From contig JAMPIT010000566.1 of NCBI GenBank assembly GCA_026261815.1, positions 24,267,001 through 24,331,000 on the forward strand: 64,000 nucleotides of DNA, read 5' to 3'. The notes beneath the pieces are model-generated. The model made no database searches and was not told the DNA's origin. It worked only from the letters and a program-made list of their open reading frames with translations. The position numbers were made by a program, and so were the translations under genes. The stretch comes from Monarcha castaneiventris obscurior. Lineage: Eukaryota > Chordata > Aves > Passeriformes > Monarchidae. Below, one piece after another: positions 38,712 to 50,500 of the stretch (positions are counted from its first letter, which is position 1; each line of letters starts with the position of its first letter).

Positions 38712-39462
38712 TGTTTCAAAATGTGGAATATGTAAAATTTTCTGAAGAAAGTGTATTCTCTGATGTTTGATCTTTGTATACTTTCAAGCCTAAATAACAA
38801 CAACAAAAGATTTAATCTGTGAAACAGAGAGCAGCTAAGAAGCTGTAATTGATATCCAGGTGTTAGAAAGACGAATTAGTTGTTGGAAGAATTGCCTTGT
38901 TAAAGTTTAGGGCTCGATATGCTTCAGTGATCTCAGACCTGGGGGAGGTTAACAAAGCTTGGGAAGAAGGATATACCACTGATGGCGGACACAAAAAATG
39001 CAGAATTTAGGGCCACAAGGACATCTGGCAGAATTTCCAAGATAAAGAAGAGACTAATAAAGCCAACTCAGCAACTGTGCTGAAATCAGCCCCGACTGGA
39101 TAGAAGGTAATTCCTGCAGGACGAGATTGTGAGCACCGACTCACAGCCACCAATGCAAGAAACCCACCGACTCAAGAGACAGACTGAGAATGTAGACTAA
39201 TTAGAATGAGAAGCAAGGGAATCATTAATAGAAGACAGAATACTAATTAAGAAGAGAACTACGTAACTTGTAGCCAATAAACACTATTTCATTTGTTTGC
39301 TAAAATGTATAAATAGTAAAAAGTTTTGGTAGCGGTGGTGCTGACTTTGTGGATCTGCCACCCAGCACCTCTTTTGGTGCAGAGCTGTAAATAAATCAAA
39401 TACCTCGACTGTGTGTGGATTGGCCTTTTGCACACCGGGTGAAAGAACCTACTCTGGCAACA
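38712..39462 (+). mobile_element. Solo LTR of an endogenous retrovirus, sense to TUBGCP3
   Basis: A 751-bp element that starts TG (TGTTTCAAAATG) and ends CA (CTCTGGCAACA), flanked by a 4-bp direct repeat GGAT at 38708-38711 and 39463-39466. The boundaries are supported independently: the related sequence in intron 1 (43394-43967) reads straight through the same point without the element. It has LTR-like signals in order: TATAAATA at 39308-39315 and AATAAA at 39390-39395, about 70 bp from the 3' end. No internal retroviral sequence, primer-binding site or second LTR is present, so it is a solo LTR left by recombination. A 4-bp duplication is most typical of class I elements; I do not assign a family. 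Confidence 0.85.
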
Positions 39463-39466
39463 GGAT

Positions 39467-39630
39467 TACTCTGCATCCGTGTGTGCATTCTGCAATGCCA
39501 TGCCTGAAGTCCTCCGTAAACCCTCCATCAAGGACGTTTTCGCTCCTGCCCGTGATGGCCTGAGAAGGCCGGCTCTCGTTAGAAGATCTGTGTTGAAGTG
39601 AATCTGTGCTCTGACGGAATCTCGCCTCGG
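39467..39630 (+). repeat. Direct repeat copy A, right part, next to the TUBGCP3 CpG island
   Basis: Continues copy A beyond the LTR: GCCTGAAGTC, CATCAAGGA, TGATGGCCT and GTTGAAGT blocks match intron 1 at 43815-43967. Several CpGs here correspond to TG, CA or other non-CpG bases in the intronic copy. Similarity fades at about 39630. Confidence 0.82.
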
Positions 39631-39760
39631 AGGTTTCGAGGGGTAGGAGAGAGGCGTTTTCCAGCCCCGGAAAGGCGCCTCAGGCGGGCGCTGCCCCGGA
39701 ACCGCCGCGCGGGGCATTGTGGGTGCGCGGCCGCCGCTGCGGCTTTCGGCGGGTCCCGTT

Positions 39761-39775
39761 AAAATGGCGCCGTAG
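39761..39775 (+). promoter_or_regulatory. YY1-type site overlapping a minimal upstream ORF
   Basis: AAAATGGCGCC matches the YY1 core. The ATG at 39764 within it opens a three-codon upstream ORF (ATG GCG CCG TAG, Met-Ala-Pro-stop) about 155 bp before the TUBGCP3 start codon. No other ATG is seen between it and 39930. Whether the uORF is in the mRNA depends on the true transcription start. Confidence 0.55.
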
Positions 39776-39929
39776 GCGGCGGCGGCGGCAGCGGGAGGTG
39801 TTGCTGGGTCTCTGCGCTGCCGGCCGGGCGGCGCGTCCTCGCCTCCCTCCTTCCCTCCGCCATCCCGCCGTGCTCCGGCTCTGCCGCCCGCTGCCGGCCC
39901 CCGCGTCACCTCCTGCCTCCCGCGCGGCG

Positions 39930-40005
39930 ATGGCGACTCCGGACCAAAAATCCCCCAACGTCCTGCTGCAGAGCCTCTGCTGCCGCATCCTGGGCAAGAG
40001 CGAAG
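39930..40005 (+). CDS. TUBGCP3: TUBGCP3 exon 1 (coding part)
   Basis: Encodes residues 1-25 plus the first base of codon 26 ([14 protein letters not shown]...GKSE). It ends GAAG|GTAACG, phase 1. It lies inside the CpG island. The open frame can be read further upstream (from 39717) and downstream (to 40430), but those parts are GC-rich read-through, not exon. Confidence 0.96.
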
Positions 40006-43000
40006 GTAACGGTGTCCCCCCGCCATTCCCCCGGCAGCAGCGCTGGGAGCCCACGGGGGCTGCCCCCGCAGGGCCGGAGAGGTGCCGGCCCCCTCGGGCT
40101 GGGGGTGGCAGCCCGGGCGATGCTGAGGTGCCGGCCGGGCATGGCAGCGGCCCCGTCAGCCGGAGCCCTGCGGCGGGAGGCGGCTGGAGGTGGCTTCGTG
40201 CCCTCCTCCTGCCCCTCTCCCGGAGCGTTTGGCCAGCTCGTGAAGGCGCTTTCCTCTTCGGGGATCGGGGCACTGGTGCCGGGGTGTTTGGGCGAAAGGG
40301 GACTCGTGTGCCGCCTCCGCCGGTGCCTGCTCGAGTGGAGCCATTGACGTGCGCCAGGTCCGCTACAGGTCCTCGGTGTCTTGCTGCTGTGAATCTCCAG
40401 CAGGGGAGTGAATCTTGTCTGTTTGCGTAAGTTTCTCCCTTGCAGTCAAGCAAAGACTGTTTTTAGTAAGCAGTCGGAGGGGTGGAAAGGAAGACGTGCA
40501 TCTGCTGAGTCTCCTTTTTAAGTTGGTCTGTTTGTAAGCGTGGCTCGCTAGAGAAACTGTTGCAAAAGCTCTTACTGCATCTGTTTTCTTGTATGAGAGA
40601 TGACTTTCTCCATTATTAGTAATGGCTGTCAAGTCTTTTTTGTATTCTTTTCTCTCTCCACGCCCTTCTCTTTTGATAAGTCCCCTTAGATATTTCCAGG
40701 ACAGTAACTAAGACTTTCGAGCATTTACCTGTTGTAAAAAATTGCTAAAATGCGGCCTACATGTGAATTACTGCTATCTTAGAAATCTAGAAAGTGAGTA
40801 ACAAGATACAGATATACATGTTGTCTATCTCTCAGACTTTGTTTCCATCTATTGCAGACAGCATGATGTGGTCTCATAACCCATCTTTGTCTGTCAGCTG
40901 GAGAGATGTGGGTTTAATGGATGAACTGTTTGGTGAATAAGGAACTGAAACTGGCAGCATGGCCACATCCAAAGAGTTGTAGTCACTGTGTCAATGTCAA
41001 AATGAAGATCACTAGCAAGTGGTGTCCCTTAGAGTATTGGGATTGATGATGATCAATATCTTTATTAATAACACAGACAGTGGGCTTGAGTGTGCCTTTG
41101 GAAGACTTGCAGATGACACCAAGCTGAGCAGTGCAGCTGATGTGCCACGCAGAGGGACCTTGACAGGCTTGAGGAGCAGGCCCATGTGACCCTCAAGGCT
41201 CTGCACCTGGGTACAGGCAATCCCCAGGATCTGTAGAGAGTGGGGGATGCATGGATTGAAGGCAGCCCTGCAGAGAAGGACTCGGGGAGTGGATGAAAAA
41301 TTTGACATGAGGCAGCAGTGTGCATCCCAGAAAGTCAGCCATATCCTGAGCTCCTTAAAAAGAAGCATGGACAGCAGATAGAGGGGTGATTCTCCCCTCA
41401 CTGCTCCGCTTTTGTGAGACCCCATCTGCAGTACTGTATTCAGCTGTGGAGCCCCCAGTACTAAAAAGACGTGGATTTGTTAGAGCAGGTCCAGAGCAGG
41501 GCCATGAAAATGGTGAGAGGGATGGAGCACCTCTCCTACAAATCAAGTAAGAGAGAGTTGGGGTTGTTGAGCCTGGACAAGGCTCTGCTCAGAGATCTCA
41601 TTACGGTTGGAATCTTTGTCTTCACTGGACTGTTGAGTAGGGACTCCTTCCTAGAAAACATTCCATATAACTCTAAGATTTTAAGGGTCTTTTTCAACCT
41701 AAATAATTCTATGATCAACAGCTGTTGATTTCTGTGTTTTGTTTTTCAAAATCTTTTCCTTCTCTGTTGCATTTTTAAATCTTCTGATCTTCTAAGTCTT
41801 CAATAAATTTACCTTTTTCCAGAATCTGTAGTATTTCTGTGACAGGAATTCCTGTTGTAAGATTTTATCAGGATGCAGCAAGTTTCTACTCTTCCCCTAT
41901 CTCCACCAAATCAGCAGTAGCTTCTAAACTGTTTATTCCTTCTTGTGTTCTTCTTTAACTACATGTTTCTTTCAGCAAGTGTTTTAACTGTATTTTAAAG
42001 GGACCTTCACATCAGCCTACAATTCTAAGGTGCTCTTATAGCTCTGTTTTTAAAGCTGTTTCTTGCCTTTAACATTCTTTGGAAACTTTTTTCTGATACA
42101 ATTGATATGTGTTCTTGTTTAAGAGTACTTCAGACATTTGCTGCCAGAAATCTCAAATTGTTGTGCTAGTTCCTAGTTCTGTTTACAAAAATAAATTTAA
42201 AAATTGGAAAATAGATTGTCTTACTTTATTGGAATAGTAGATGCCTTTTTGAGGATATTACTTCCATGTTGCCTGGTCCTGTTTTCTTCATTACTCTTTT
42301 TTCTTAGATTTGGAGTGCAATCTAAACTCAATCTAAGCTTGTTTCTTAGTGTTATCTAGATCTCTGATACTTATGAAAGTTAAGCAGAGCATGAGAACAG
42401 AAATGGGAACCTCTGTTTATCAACTGAAGTATGAGTATTGAGGTGAGGTGGCTCACTTCTAGCAACTTAGGATCCAGCTATTTTTGAAGTTGTAGTTTTG
42501 GTACATCTCTGGATCCTCTGACTGCAATAATAATTTTATTTATAAGCAGTATGTGCAAAAACATGCAAGAGAACTGGTTTTTGTTATTTTTTAAATGAAT
42601 GTTGAACCTGTTCCTGTGTGTTGGGATTCTGATAATATAACTAAAATCCCTCCTGTGTTTGGCTAATGAAAGTGGAAATTTTGGCCAAAATCACAGTAAA
42701 TTTCTGCATGCAACCTGTAGCCTGCTTGTCTGTGCACTTGAGGATTATCTGAGGACTTTGTTGAAGTGACAAATTAAAAAAAAAAAAAAAGTAGGTTGTC
42801 TGCCACATTTATCGCCCATGTTTTTATGCATGTGACAGATGGGAAGCCCGTTCTTACCCTGCTCTTTATTCCTGTGTTATGAGAGATGCTAGCACTGAAA
42901 CCTCACCCTTCTGAGGCAGGATTTCCCTTGAAGCAGTCGACTGTAGTACATGTTTTAGCTCAGCTATAGATTTCAGATGCATACAGACTGATAAATCAAG

Positions 43001-44475
43001 AATTCTGTGAAAGTCTCAGTCATGAAAGGTGTGTGTGGTGGCTTTTTCCCCCCACCCCCCAAGATCTATGTCCTAGGAATACATAAAGACAATAAAGGAA
43101 TTTTGTTAGTACTAGTGTCCTCTGTGTCGAGGAAGATGCATGTATCCGTAGGTGGTAAGGAACCCACTGGACAAGTTATTTAGCATCTTGCTGTTTTTCA
43201 GGCTTGTAATTCTTGTTCCTTTCAGCACAGGATGAGTTTGATGTAAGGTATTAGTGTGTGGTTAGTGGTCTGTGTGCAGCTTCTCTGCTCCTTTACTGTG
43301 AAGTTAGGCTGCTTTGTATATATGCATTCTCTTTATTGAAGCAAACTTTACAAGTGTTATCAGTGTCATCTTTGGAAAATAATTTATGATGTTCAATTAC
43401 TTCTACAGAGTTTAGGGGCAAAAACCTTAGACACTTAAGAGGTCTTTAATAGAGAAATTTCTACTAACAATTCAAAACAAGCTGAAAACATCCATCTTAA
43501 ACCATTTGTGTAGTGAACCTGCTGTGAATGTGAAGTACAAGGTACTGATGTAATTGAGTGAAATTTAATGGGTAAATAATAAAGGACTTGAGGTTCGATG
43601 ATTTACTGGTTGTTCCTGCCTGTGCATTCCCTGAGTTTCTACTTGAGAATTTTTGTTCTCCCTTTGTTCCTTCTCAGCACTTGTGTGTTGTTATGTTTGT
43701 GAAGAAGCTGCAGCTTCAGGAGGAGCTGAAGGGTTCTGTTTATATAATGTCTGTATGATAATTGTGCACTTAAGGCTAAGGTGGGATTACTCTCCTTCCA
43801 AGTCTACATTGTGCAGTCCCCTGCCTGAAGTCTTCCATAAGCCCTCATCAAGGATTTTTTTGCTTCTGCCCCTGATGGCCTTAGAAGGCTTCCACCTTCT
43901 CTGCTTGTTAAAGATTCATGTTGAAGTTATTTTGTGGTTTGATGGAATGTGACTTCAGGCTCTCAGTAGTGGAGCCATCTTCTCTCTCTTCCCCGTTTTG
44001 GGATCATCCCCTAAGTAGGTGGCTTGCTTTGTTTCCAGAACCAGTCAGCTGCCCAGGCCCAGTTACTGGGATTTTTTACTTTATTGCAAACAGCTCTGCC
44101 TTTGAGAAATCCACTGAGTTATGTGGAAGAATTCTATTTAGTTGTTTGTTTGTTTTTAAATTATCTACCTAAACTTTTTTTCCCCCTAGAACTAAGGTTT
44201 GAAAGCTCTTTGTTACTGTGTTCTAGCCAGTCCTCAAGGAGGGCCTTAAAGCTTTCCATGGTGCTGTATGTCTGCAGTCAGCCACTGTGGTTAGTTTGGG
44301 GTCTCTGCCTCTGCAGTTGGAGCTGTTGCTGACCTCTCTTCCTCATGTTCTTATAGTGTCTAAGAATTACTGTACTGGCTTTGTATTACCAATCTTCCGT
44401 GTTTTTCCAGCCTATCCACCTCACTTTTATACTTGGACTTGGTCTTGCAGGGAGCTTGCTTACCTATGCTGTAAT

Positions 44476-44507
<32 letters not shown>

Positions 44508-47500
44508 TTTCCCCCTGTTTGTGGATTCCAGCAGTTATATGCATGCCTTTCTTTGGACGGTGATTTTAGTCCTTCTGACAAAGAACTTTTTGTTCTTAGC
44601 TGTCTTTCACAAACCTCCTGGTAATCTTAAAATTCTAAGAACTCTTAGTGCCTCCAATGGAAACAAATGGTATTGCTGTAAATATTCAAGCTAAATCTAT
44701 TTGAGTTTGAATCCTAAAAAGATTTTTGTATGCCAGAGTGCTATTGGAGCTATGCATGCTCTAGAGTTAAAATTAGTATTTCAGTCTTTGGGGAGCAGTT
44801 TGCTACCTGAAGTCTACACTTGATTTGATCTCCAGAGTCAGTGGCAGTTTTGTTACTGCTGTTTCACTTCGGATTTTTAAACTTTGAATTATTGGAGTAG
44901 ATGTTAAAAATTCATGTCAGGGGAAAGGCATAGAGTTCAAAAGGTGATGTGGAGGGAGTTTTACCTCTGCTAATAACAGAGCAGATGTGTGTTGACAAAA
45001 GAGGCAAAAATTCACAGAGTGAAAGTTCTGAGAAGATAGTGACACAGAGTTCCTGATAGTCCAGTGGGACGGTCCTCAAATAAATGTTTACTAACAATGC
45101 AACAAGAGCCAGCCATATTAACAGAATTAAAGAATACTTTAATGTGTTTCCTGTGCTGTGCTTCAAAATTTGTGGACAACTTCTAAGGAAAGGTATGGGA
45201 GTGTATGTGGCTTGGGCTTTATTTTGTGCTTATGTTGGTTTATCTTCCTTGTAGGATAGGAGTCTGGAGACTAGGAAAACAATCTAATTAACTATAAATT
45301 TAAAATGCTTCAACTAAAAAGTTGCATCAACAGAAGAGAAGCTTAAGGTAGTTGACTAAATCAGAAGACTGATGTAAAATTAATTTTTTTCAGGAATCCT
45401 TCATAGAATCACAGAAAGGCTTCATTTGGAAGGTACCCTAAAGGTCATCTAGTTCCAACCCTGCTGCCACAGGATGGGACACCTTCCTCTATACCAGGTT
45501 GCTCAAAACCCATCCAACATGACCTTGAACACTTCCAGGATAGGACATTCAGAACTTTTCTTGGCAGTGTCTTGTAGTATCTCACTATCCTCACTGTAAA
45601 GAATTTCTTCCCAGCATGTTGTCTAAATGTCTCCTCTTTTATATTAAAATCATTCCCCCTTGTCCTATTACTATCTGCCTATGTAAAAAGTTGCTCTCCC
45701 TGTTTTTTATAACCCCCTTTAAGTACTGAAAGGCCACAATAAGGTCTCTGCACAGAGCCTTCTCTTCTCCAGGTTGAACAACCCCAGCTCTTTCAGCCTG
45801 GCTTCACAGGAGAGGTGCTCCAGCCCTTGACCATCTTTGTGGCCTCCTGTGGACCTGCTTGTAGCTGGTCCACGTCTTTCTTGTGCTGGGGACCCAGAGC
45901 TGGATGCAGCACTGCAGGTGGGGTCTTCTGAGGTCGCAGTAAAGGAGAGAATCACCTCCCTTGACCTCCTGGCCACTCCTCTTCTGATGCAGCCCAAGGT
46001 GTGTTTGGGCCTTCTGGTCTGCGAGCACACATTGCTGCCTCGCGTCCTGCTCCTCATCCGTGAGAGCTCCCAAGTCCTTCTCTGCAGGGCTGCTCTCAAT
46101 GGGTTCTGCCAGTCTGCAGTTGTCTGGTATTGCCTCAACCCAGTGCAGCACCTTGCATGTCATAACCAGGCTGGTCCTAAAATTGCACATTTCCAACCCA
46201 GTGTTTTCTGCAGGAACAAGCAGTTTTGCTCATAATGCACGTAGATTCTCATCAAGAACAAAGTAGTAATGCCAATGGCATTTGAGAATAGTCTTCTAGT
46301 TTATCATTGTGTGCCATGTTAATGCAATTGCTTTTTCCCCAGGTTATACTTCATAGTAATGTAGAACATCTGATATGGGTAAAATAGGACATACAGCAGC
46401 ATTACTATCTTGACAAACATAATATGTACTTATGGTACATGTGAGAAGGTGAAAAGTTTTACAGCTTTTCTTCCCAGCTTAGTTTTGCAACAATAGCACA
46501 TAAGGCATTTTGTAAACACTTTATTGCAGGAAAGAAGTTTGTTGTTTGGGGTTTTTTTTCTTCAGCGTGTGTTTTTGGCAGCATCTGTATCTGAGTAGTT
46601 TGCAGCAATAATTTTTACCTGGTCAGTGGCACTCCTACAGCACTGAATGAAGTTTAGAGTGCAATTGTTTTACGATAATTTTGTATTTGTGCTTAAGGAA
46701 AATAGTTGTCTGGGATGATGGACAGCTGACTGGAGAGTTTGCTTATCTTTGAAGTCTTTCAAGAAAGTGATTACAGTTTGGTTTAGCTACACTTTCTTTA
46801 GCATGGTCCTGTAGTTTAGAAATTGTTTATAGACATATTTGAATAACTAAATGTCTTCTTTCCAGGAAACAAGATTTCTCACAATGATACATTAATATTT
46901 GGAAAAACAGTTTAATTACTACTTAGGTTTTTCAGGACTTCCCCTGCCCCCTTTTGGAAATGTAATTGATCTATAACCAACCCTTTTTGAAGAAATGTAT
47001 AAAGTGAATTTCAGTTCACTTACTTAAAATTATAGGTAATGTTAGAAGCTTCTTTATAGCAAAAGTCTTTCTGAATTTCAGTATGTCCTCTGAAATACTG
47101 TCTTCTTGCAAGTGTACTGGCTAATTATCTCTTTGTCTCCTGAACTTTTTCTTTCAAATTTTATCTTTGGTCCTATTTCTCCTTGCTGTCTTTACAACCA
47201 GAATTTTTCTGTGCATTGCTTCTATATAATTTTTTTCATGTGCTACACTTGTATTTTCTTCAGCTTTTAAGTGCTGTTATCTGCCTTTTGAAGTAGTCCA
47301 ATTCTAATACTGCTTGTGTGTAGGAAAGTTTGAATGGCTGTGTGGAGTATAGATCTTTGAAGGATTGATGGGTTGCTTTGTTCAAAGGAGACAATTTTTA
47401 AATTTTCTTTTTTTTTTTCTTGTGATTCACAAGTGCCAGTTCTCTATTCAGCTGTGTGGCTGCTTATCAGTGTCATTAATTGTGTGTGTATTACTTAAGG

Positions 47501-50500
47501 GATATAGTCTGAGGAGATGTGGCTGTCTCTGTCTGCATTCTCTGCTCTGATCAGACCTCTGGAAATCAAGTGTGATCAATGTTGTTTCCCTTCCTTCAGC
47601 TCTCAGACAGCTGCATCAGATATATTGAGCTTCCTGTTATGTAACAGAGCCATGCTGTAATCATTTTCTGATGAAGGATGTTCAAGTAGATAGATGCCTG
47701 TATATTTTAAGTACGTCTGCTGTCGTAATGATGATTCTTTGAGGAGGGAAGCAATTAAATGTGCCTATTAGTTATAAGCTATGTGAATTTTTATTGTACT
47801 GACACATATCTGTATTAAGTTATGTTTAATCACTTTAGGTACTGAAGTTATTTTACGGATTCATGAGAAATAATCTGCTGAAGAAACACCCACAGCAGGG
47901 AATTTCGTTTGTAAAAGAGAAGCTGGACTTGATATGAATAAAACATTAAAATCTGAATTAAATAAAATAGAAAACCTGTCTTGCTACAGAGCTGTTGAAT
48001 TGCTGGTGCAAATTGGCAATGTATAAAGAGCAGATCACCTTTTCGATGTTGTCAGTAGTGTAACAAGTTTAAAAAGCAGGATTTGTTGGATGAAGTTGTA
48101 ATCTTTCAACTAGAGATCTTTCTCAGATGCTTTGTTAGGGCAGTATGGAAAAGACAATACTAAGTTTCAGTGCTTTAACTACTGTTGCTATGGTTGCCAT
48201 TGAAATAGAAGGCTGTTACAGAAGGTAATAGATTTTCCTTAAAGCTGCCCCATTACAGGAAAAACTTGACCGTTTCCTATCTGCTGCCAAGTACACAGTT
48301 GAGGAATTAAAAGAACATGTGTTGTTTGGGATAACTTAGTGCCAGTGTTTGACTTTATTTGACCATGCAGAATACTTTTTGAAATCTTGAGTTCTGTTAT
48401 AACATGCATTAAACTTAAGAATTACACAGAAATGCTTCCTCATACTTAACTCTTCACACCTGGTCCATTGGTAGCTGGACTATTAAATTTTTATATTTGT
48501 ATTTTCAAGACATTATTGCAATTGAAAGGTTGGTTAGTCTCACGGTAGAGGAGGCATTTAAGTCACAGAGATTTGTGACCTTACAGTAGTCTGGATATTG
48601 GCATTTTCTTCTCTGACAATAGAACAATACTCTGCTCTTTCTGTAGGCCAGTATTGTCAAATACTCTTAAATGTTAATGGTTTTGTCTGAGCAGACTGTT
48701 TTCCTGATTGTGTGAGGTATTTCTTTGTGTGAATTGGTTAATGCTTGCTGTTCTACAGTTGTATTCTGGTAGAGTAGGACCAGTGGGTGATATTTATAGT
48801 ACAAGACAGTATAAAATGGACATTCAAAAAGAATGTAGGGCATTCAAAGACAATCTAGTGCATTGTGATTTTCAAATTTTAAACTTCTTTCCATAATTTT
48901 TGGAGATTTTAATGCATTTAATAATTGACTCTTAGTATCTCCCTGGTGGTTTTTTTTTTTTTCAGTTGTAAATACTAGGTAATTTAAGAGATGATAAACA
49001 CTTAAAATATTTCTCCTTCTAGTGGTCCTTCACCTTATTTCATTTTTCTGTTCCTTTTGTATGTATTTGTTCTGACCAGCATCCATAGTTTTTCCTTGGC
49101 CCAACCTTTGCTGCATTACTCGGCAATTTTCCCTGAAAGCTGACAGCTCAGCTGGCTAAATAAAACACATGAGGACCTGATGCATTTGCACACACAATGT
49201 TACATACAGAACAGACAATGTGCAGAATTGCTTAGATGGTTTTTTGTCCTAAAGTAAAAAGATTCAAATATGGGACAAGCACACTTGGATATTTTCTTAT
49301 GTACCTTTTTCCTTGTGTTGTTACAGTTGTTCCTAGATAAGGAATAAAAATGTGTCTGACCTTTTAAAAGGGCACTTGACATGTCTGTAGGCTTATTGTT
49401 TGATTTTCAGGTCAATAAATGGGAACATGACCATGCTGTAGAGGCATTAATAGTGACCTGGCTCTATCTTGGTGTTATCAGACTGTTATTTTTCCCAGAA
49501 AGCAAGATACTTGCACTAAAACAGTGCTTTTCAACAACAAGATTAAAAATAGAATTATTGCATGAGGAAGATGCAGTGGAAGGAGGTCACTGACTTGTGA
49601 CCTCTGTGTTAGTGTCCACATTATGCATTGGGATGTGATGTTGGTATCTCTGAGGTGGCTTTGAACCAAAGGGTGAAACCATGCAAACTGTTTTAAACAA
49701 AACCAAACCTGAAAGCAAGATGCAAACTGGTAAAACCACTGTTGTGGATATCTGAGTGAAGGTCTGCAGGTCAGGGGTGAACATGACTCTATTGCTGTGG
49801 TGTGTGAGCTGAACTGTGTGACTGTGTGCCAAGCCTCACAGCATTTCTGTCTGTGGGGATGGGCAGAGCCAGCTAAGTGTGCAAATGCTCTCTAATAACT
49901 GGGTAGACCTAAGTGTCTCTTTCAGCACAGAATAGGAAAGGCTTATTCACAAATTTTAGTGCAGTTATTTGTGGAGTATGTGCAGGTGAGTGTGTTTGAA
50001 GTATCACAATAATACGGTGCTAAACTGGATAAACTGGACTTTACTGCCCTCTGGTTAGAAGTGTGTTTAAGAATTACAGCACAGCATTATCAGATCTAAG
50101 TCAGGTATGTTTATGCTGCTTTCCGGCATAGCAATGTCATCTCATGTCTCCCTTTTTTTAAATTAGTTTTAATAGAACTTTAGCATTCTCCTTAACTGAG
50201 TTTTCTTTTTCTTTCAGCTGATGCAGCCCAACAGTTTCAGTATGCAGTGAGAGTTATTGGAAGCAATTTTGCTCCCACTGTTGAGCGTGATGAATTTCTT
50301 GTAGCGGAGAAAATCAAAAAAGAACGTAAGTGCATCTTGTTCCTTTCTTAGAAATACTAAGTTCTTACAAAGTTAATCAGGTTATTTCTCTGAAAAGGGG
50401 ACAACTCTGCCTCACAGATAGTTATCTAATCTATTATTAATGCTTACTTTCTGAAAATCTCATGGTGTAAATTCCATTAATTTCCTAGTGAATATTCCTG

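Larger units (their letters stand above)
39640..40430 (+). promoter_or_regulatory. TUBGCP3: CpG island and promoter of TUBGCP3
   Basis: Dense CpG from about 39640, through exon 1, to about 40430 in intron 1, in sharp contrast to the AT-rich DNA on both sides. There is no TATA box close to the ATG. A YY1-type element AAAATGGCGCC lies at 39761-39771, a site that in housekeeping promoters usually sits just downstream of the transcription start; this suggests initiation near 39740-39760. A (GGC)5 run follows at 39775-39789. The layout is that of a broad housekeeping promoter, as expected for a centrosomal gene. The transcription start itself is inferred. Confidence 0.85.
40006..50217 (+). other. 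TUBGCP3: TUBGCP3 intron 1 (10.2 kb)
   Basis: The first 420 bp are still CpG island. The remainder is AT-rich non-coding DNA with a CR1 copy at 41008-41715, a 15-A run at 42776-42790, direct repeat copy B, a (TA)11-T12 tract near 44477, and a CR1 copy in reverse orientation at 45402-46170. From 46170 to 50217 I see no gene or clear repeat. Confidence 0.9.

Noticed and set aside
39717..39929. Possible N-terminal extension of TUBGCP3 from an upstream in-frame ATG at 39717
   Set aside because: The frame is open, but the family N-terminus is MATPDQKSP at 39930, and the extra residues are GC-driven low-complexity sequence.
39680..40453. Open frame of 257 codons on the - strand across the TUBGCP3 promoter
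   Set aside because: It is antisense to the CpG island and exon 1, with low-complexity Arg/Pro/Gly composition. Only the + strand reading at exon 1 matches a known family.
45719..46235. Frames of 130-139 codons on both strands
   Set aside because: They lie within a reversed CR1 copy.
48179..48205. RFX-like sequence TTGCTATGGTTGCCAT in intron 1
   Set aside because: The second half-site is in the wrong orientation for an X-box, so only isolated half-sites remain.
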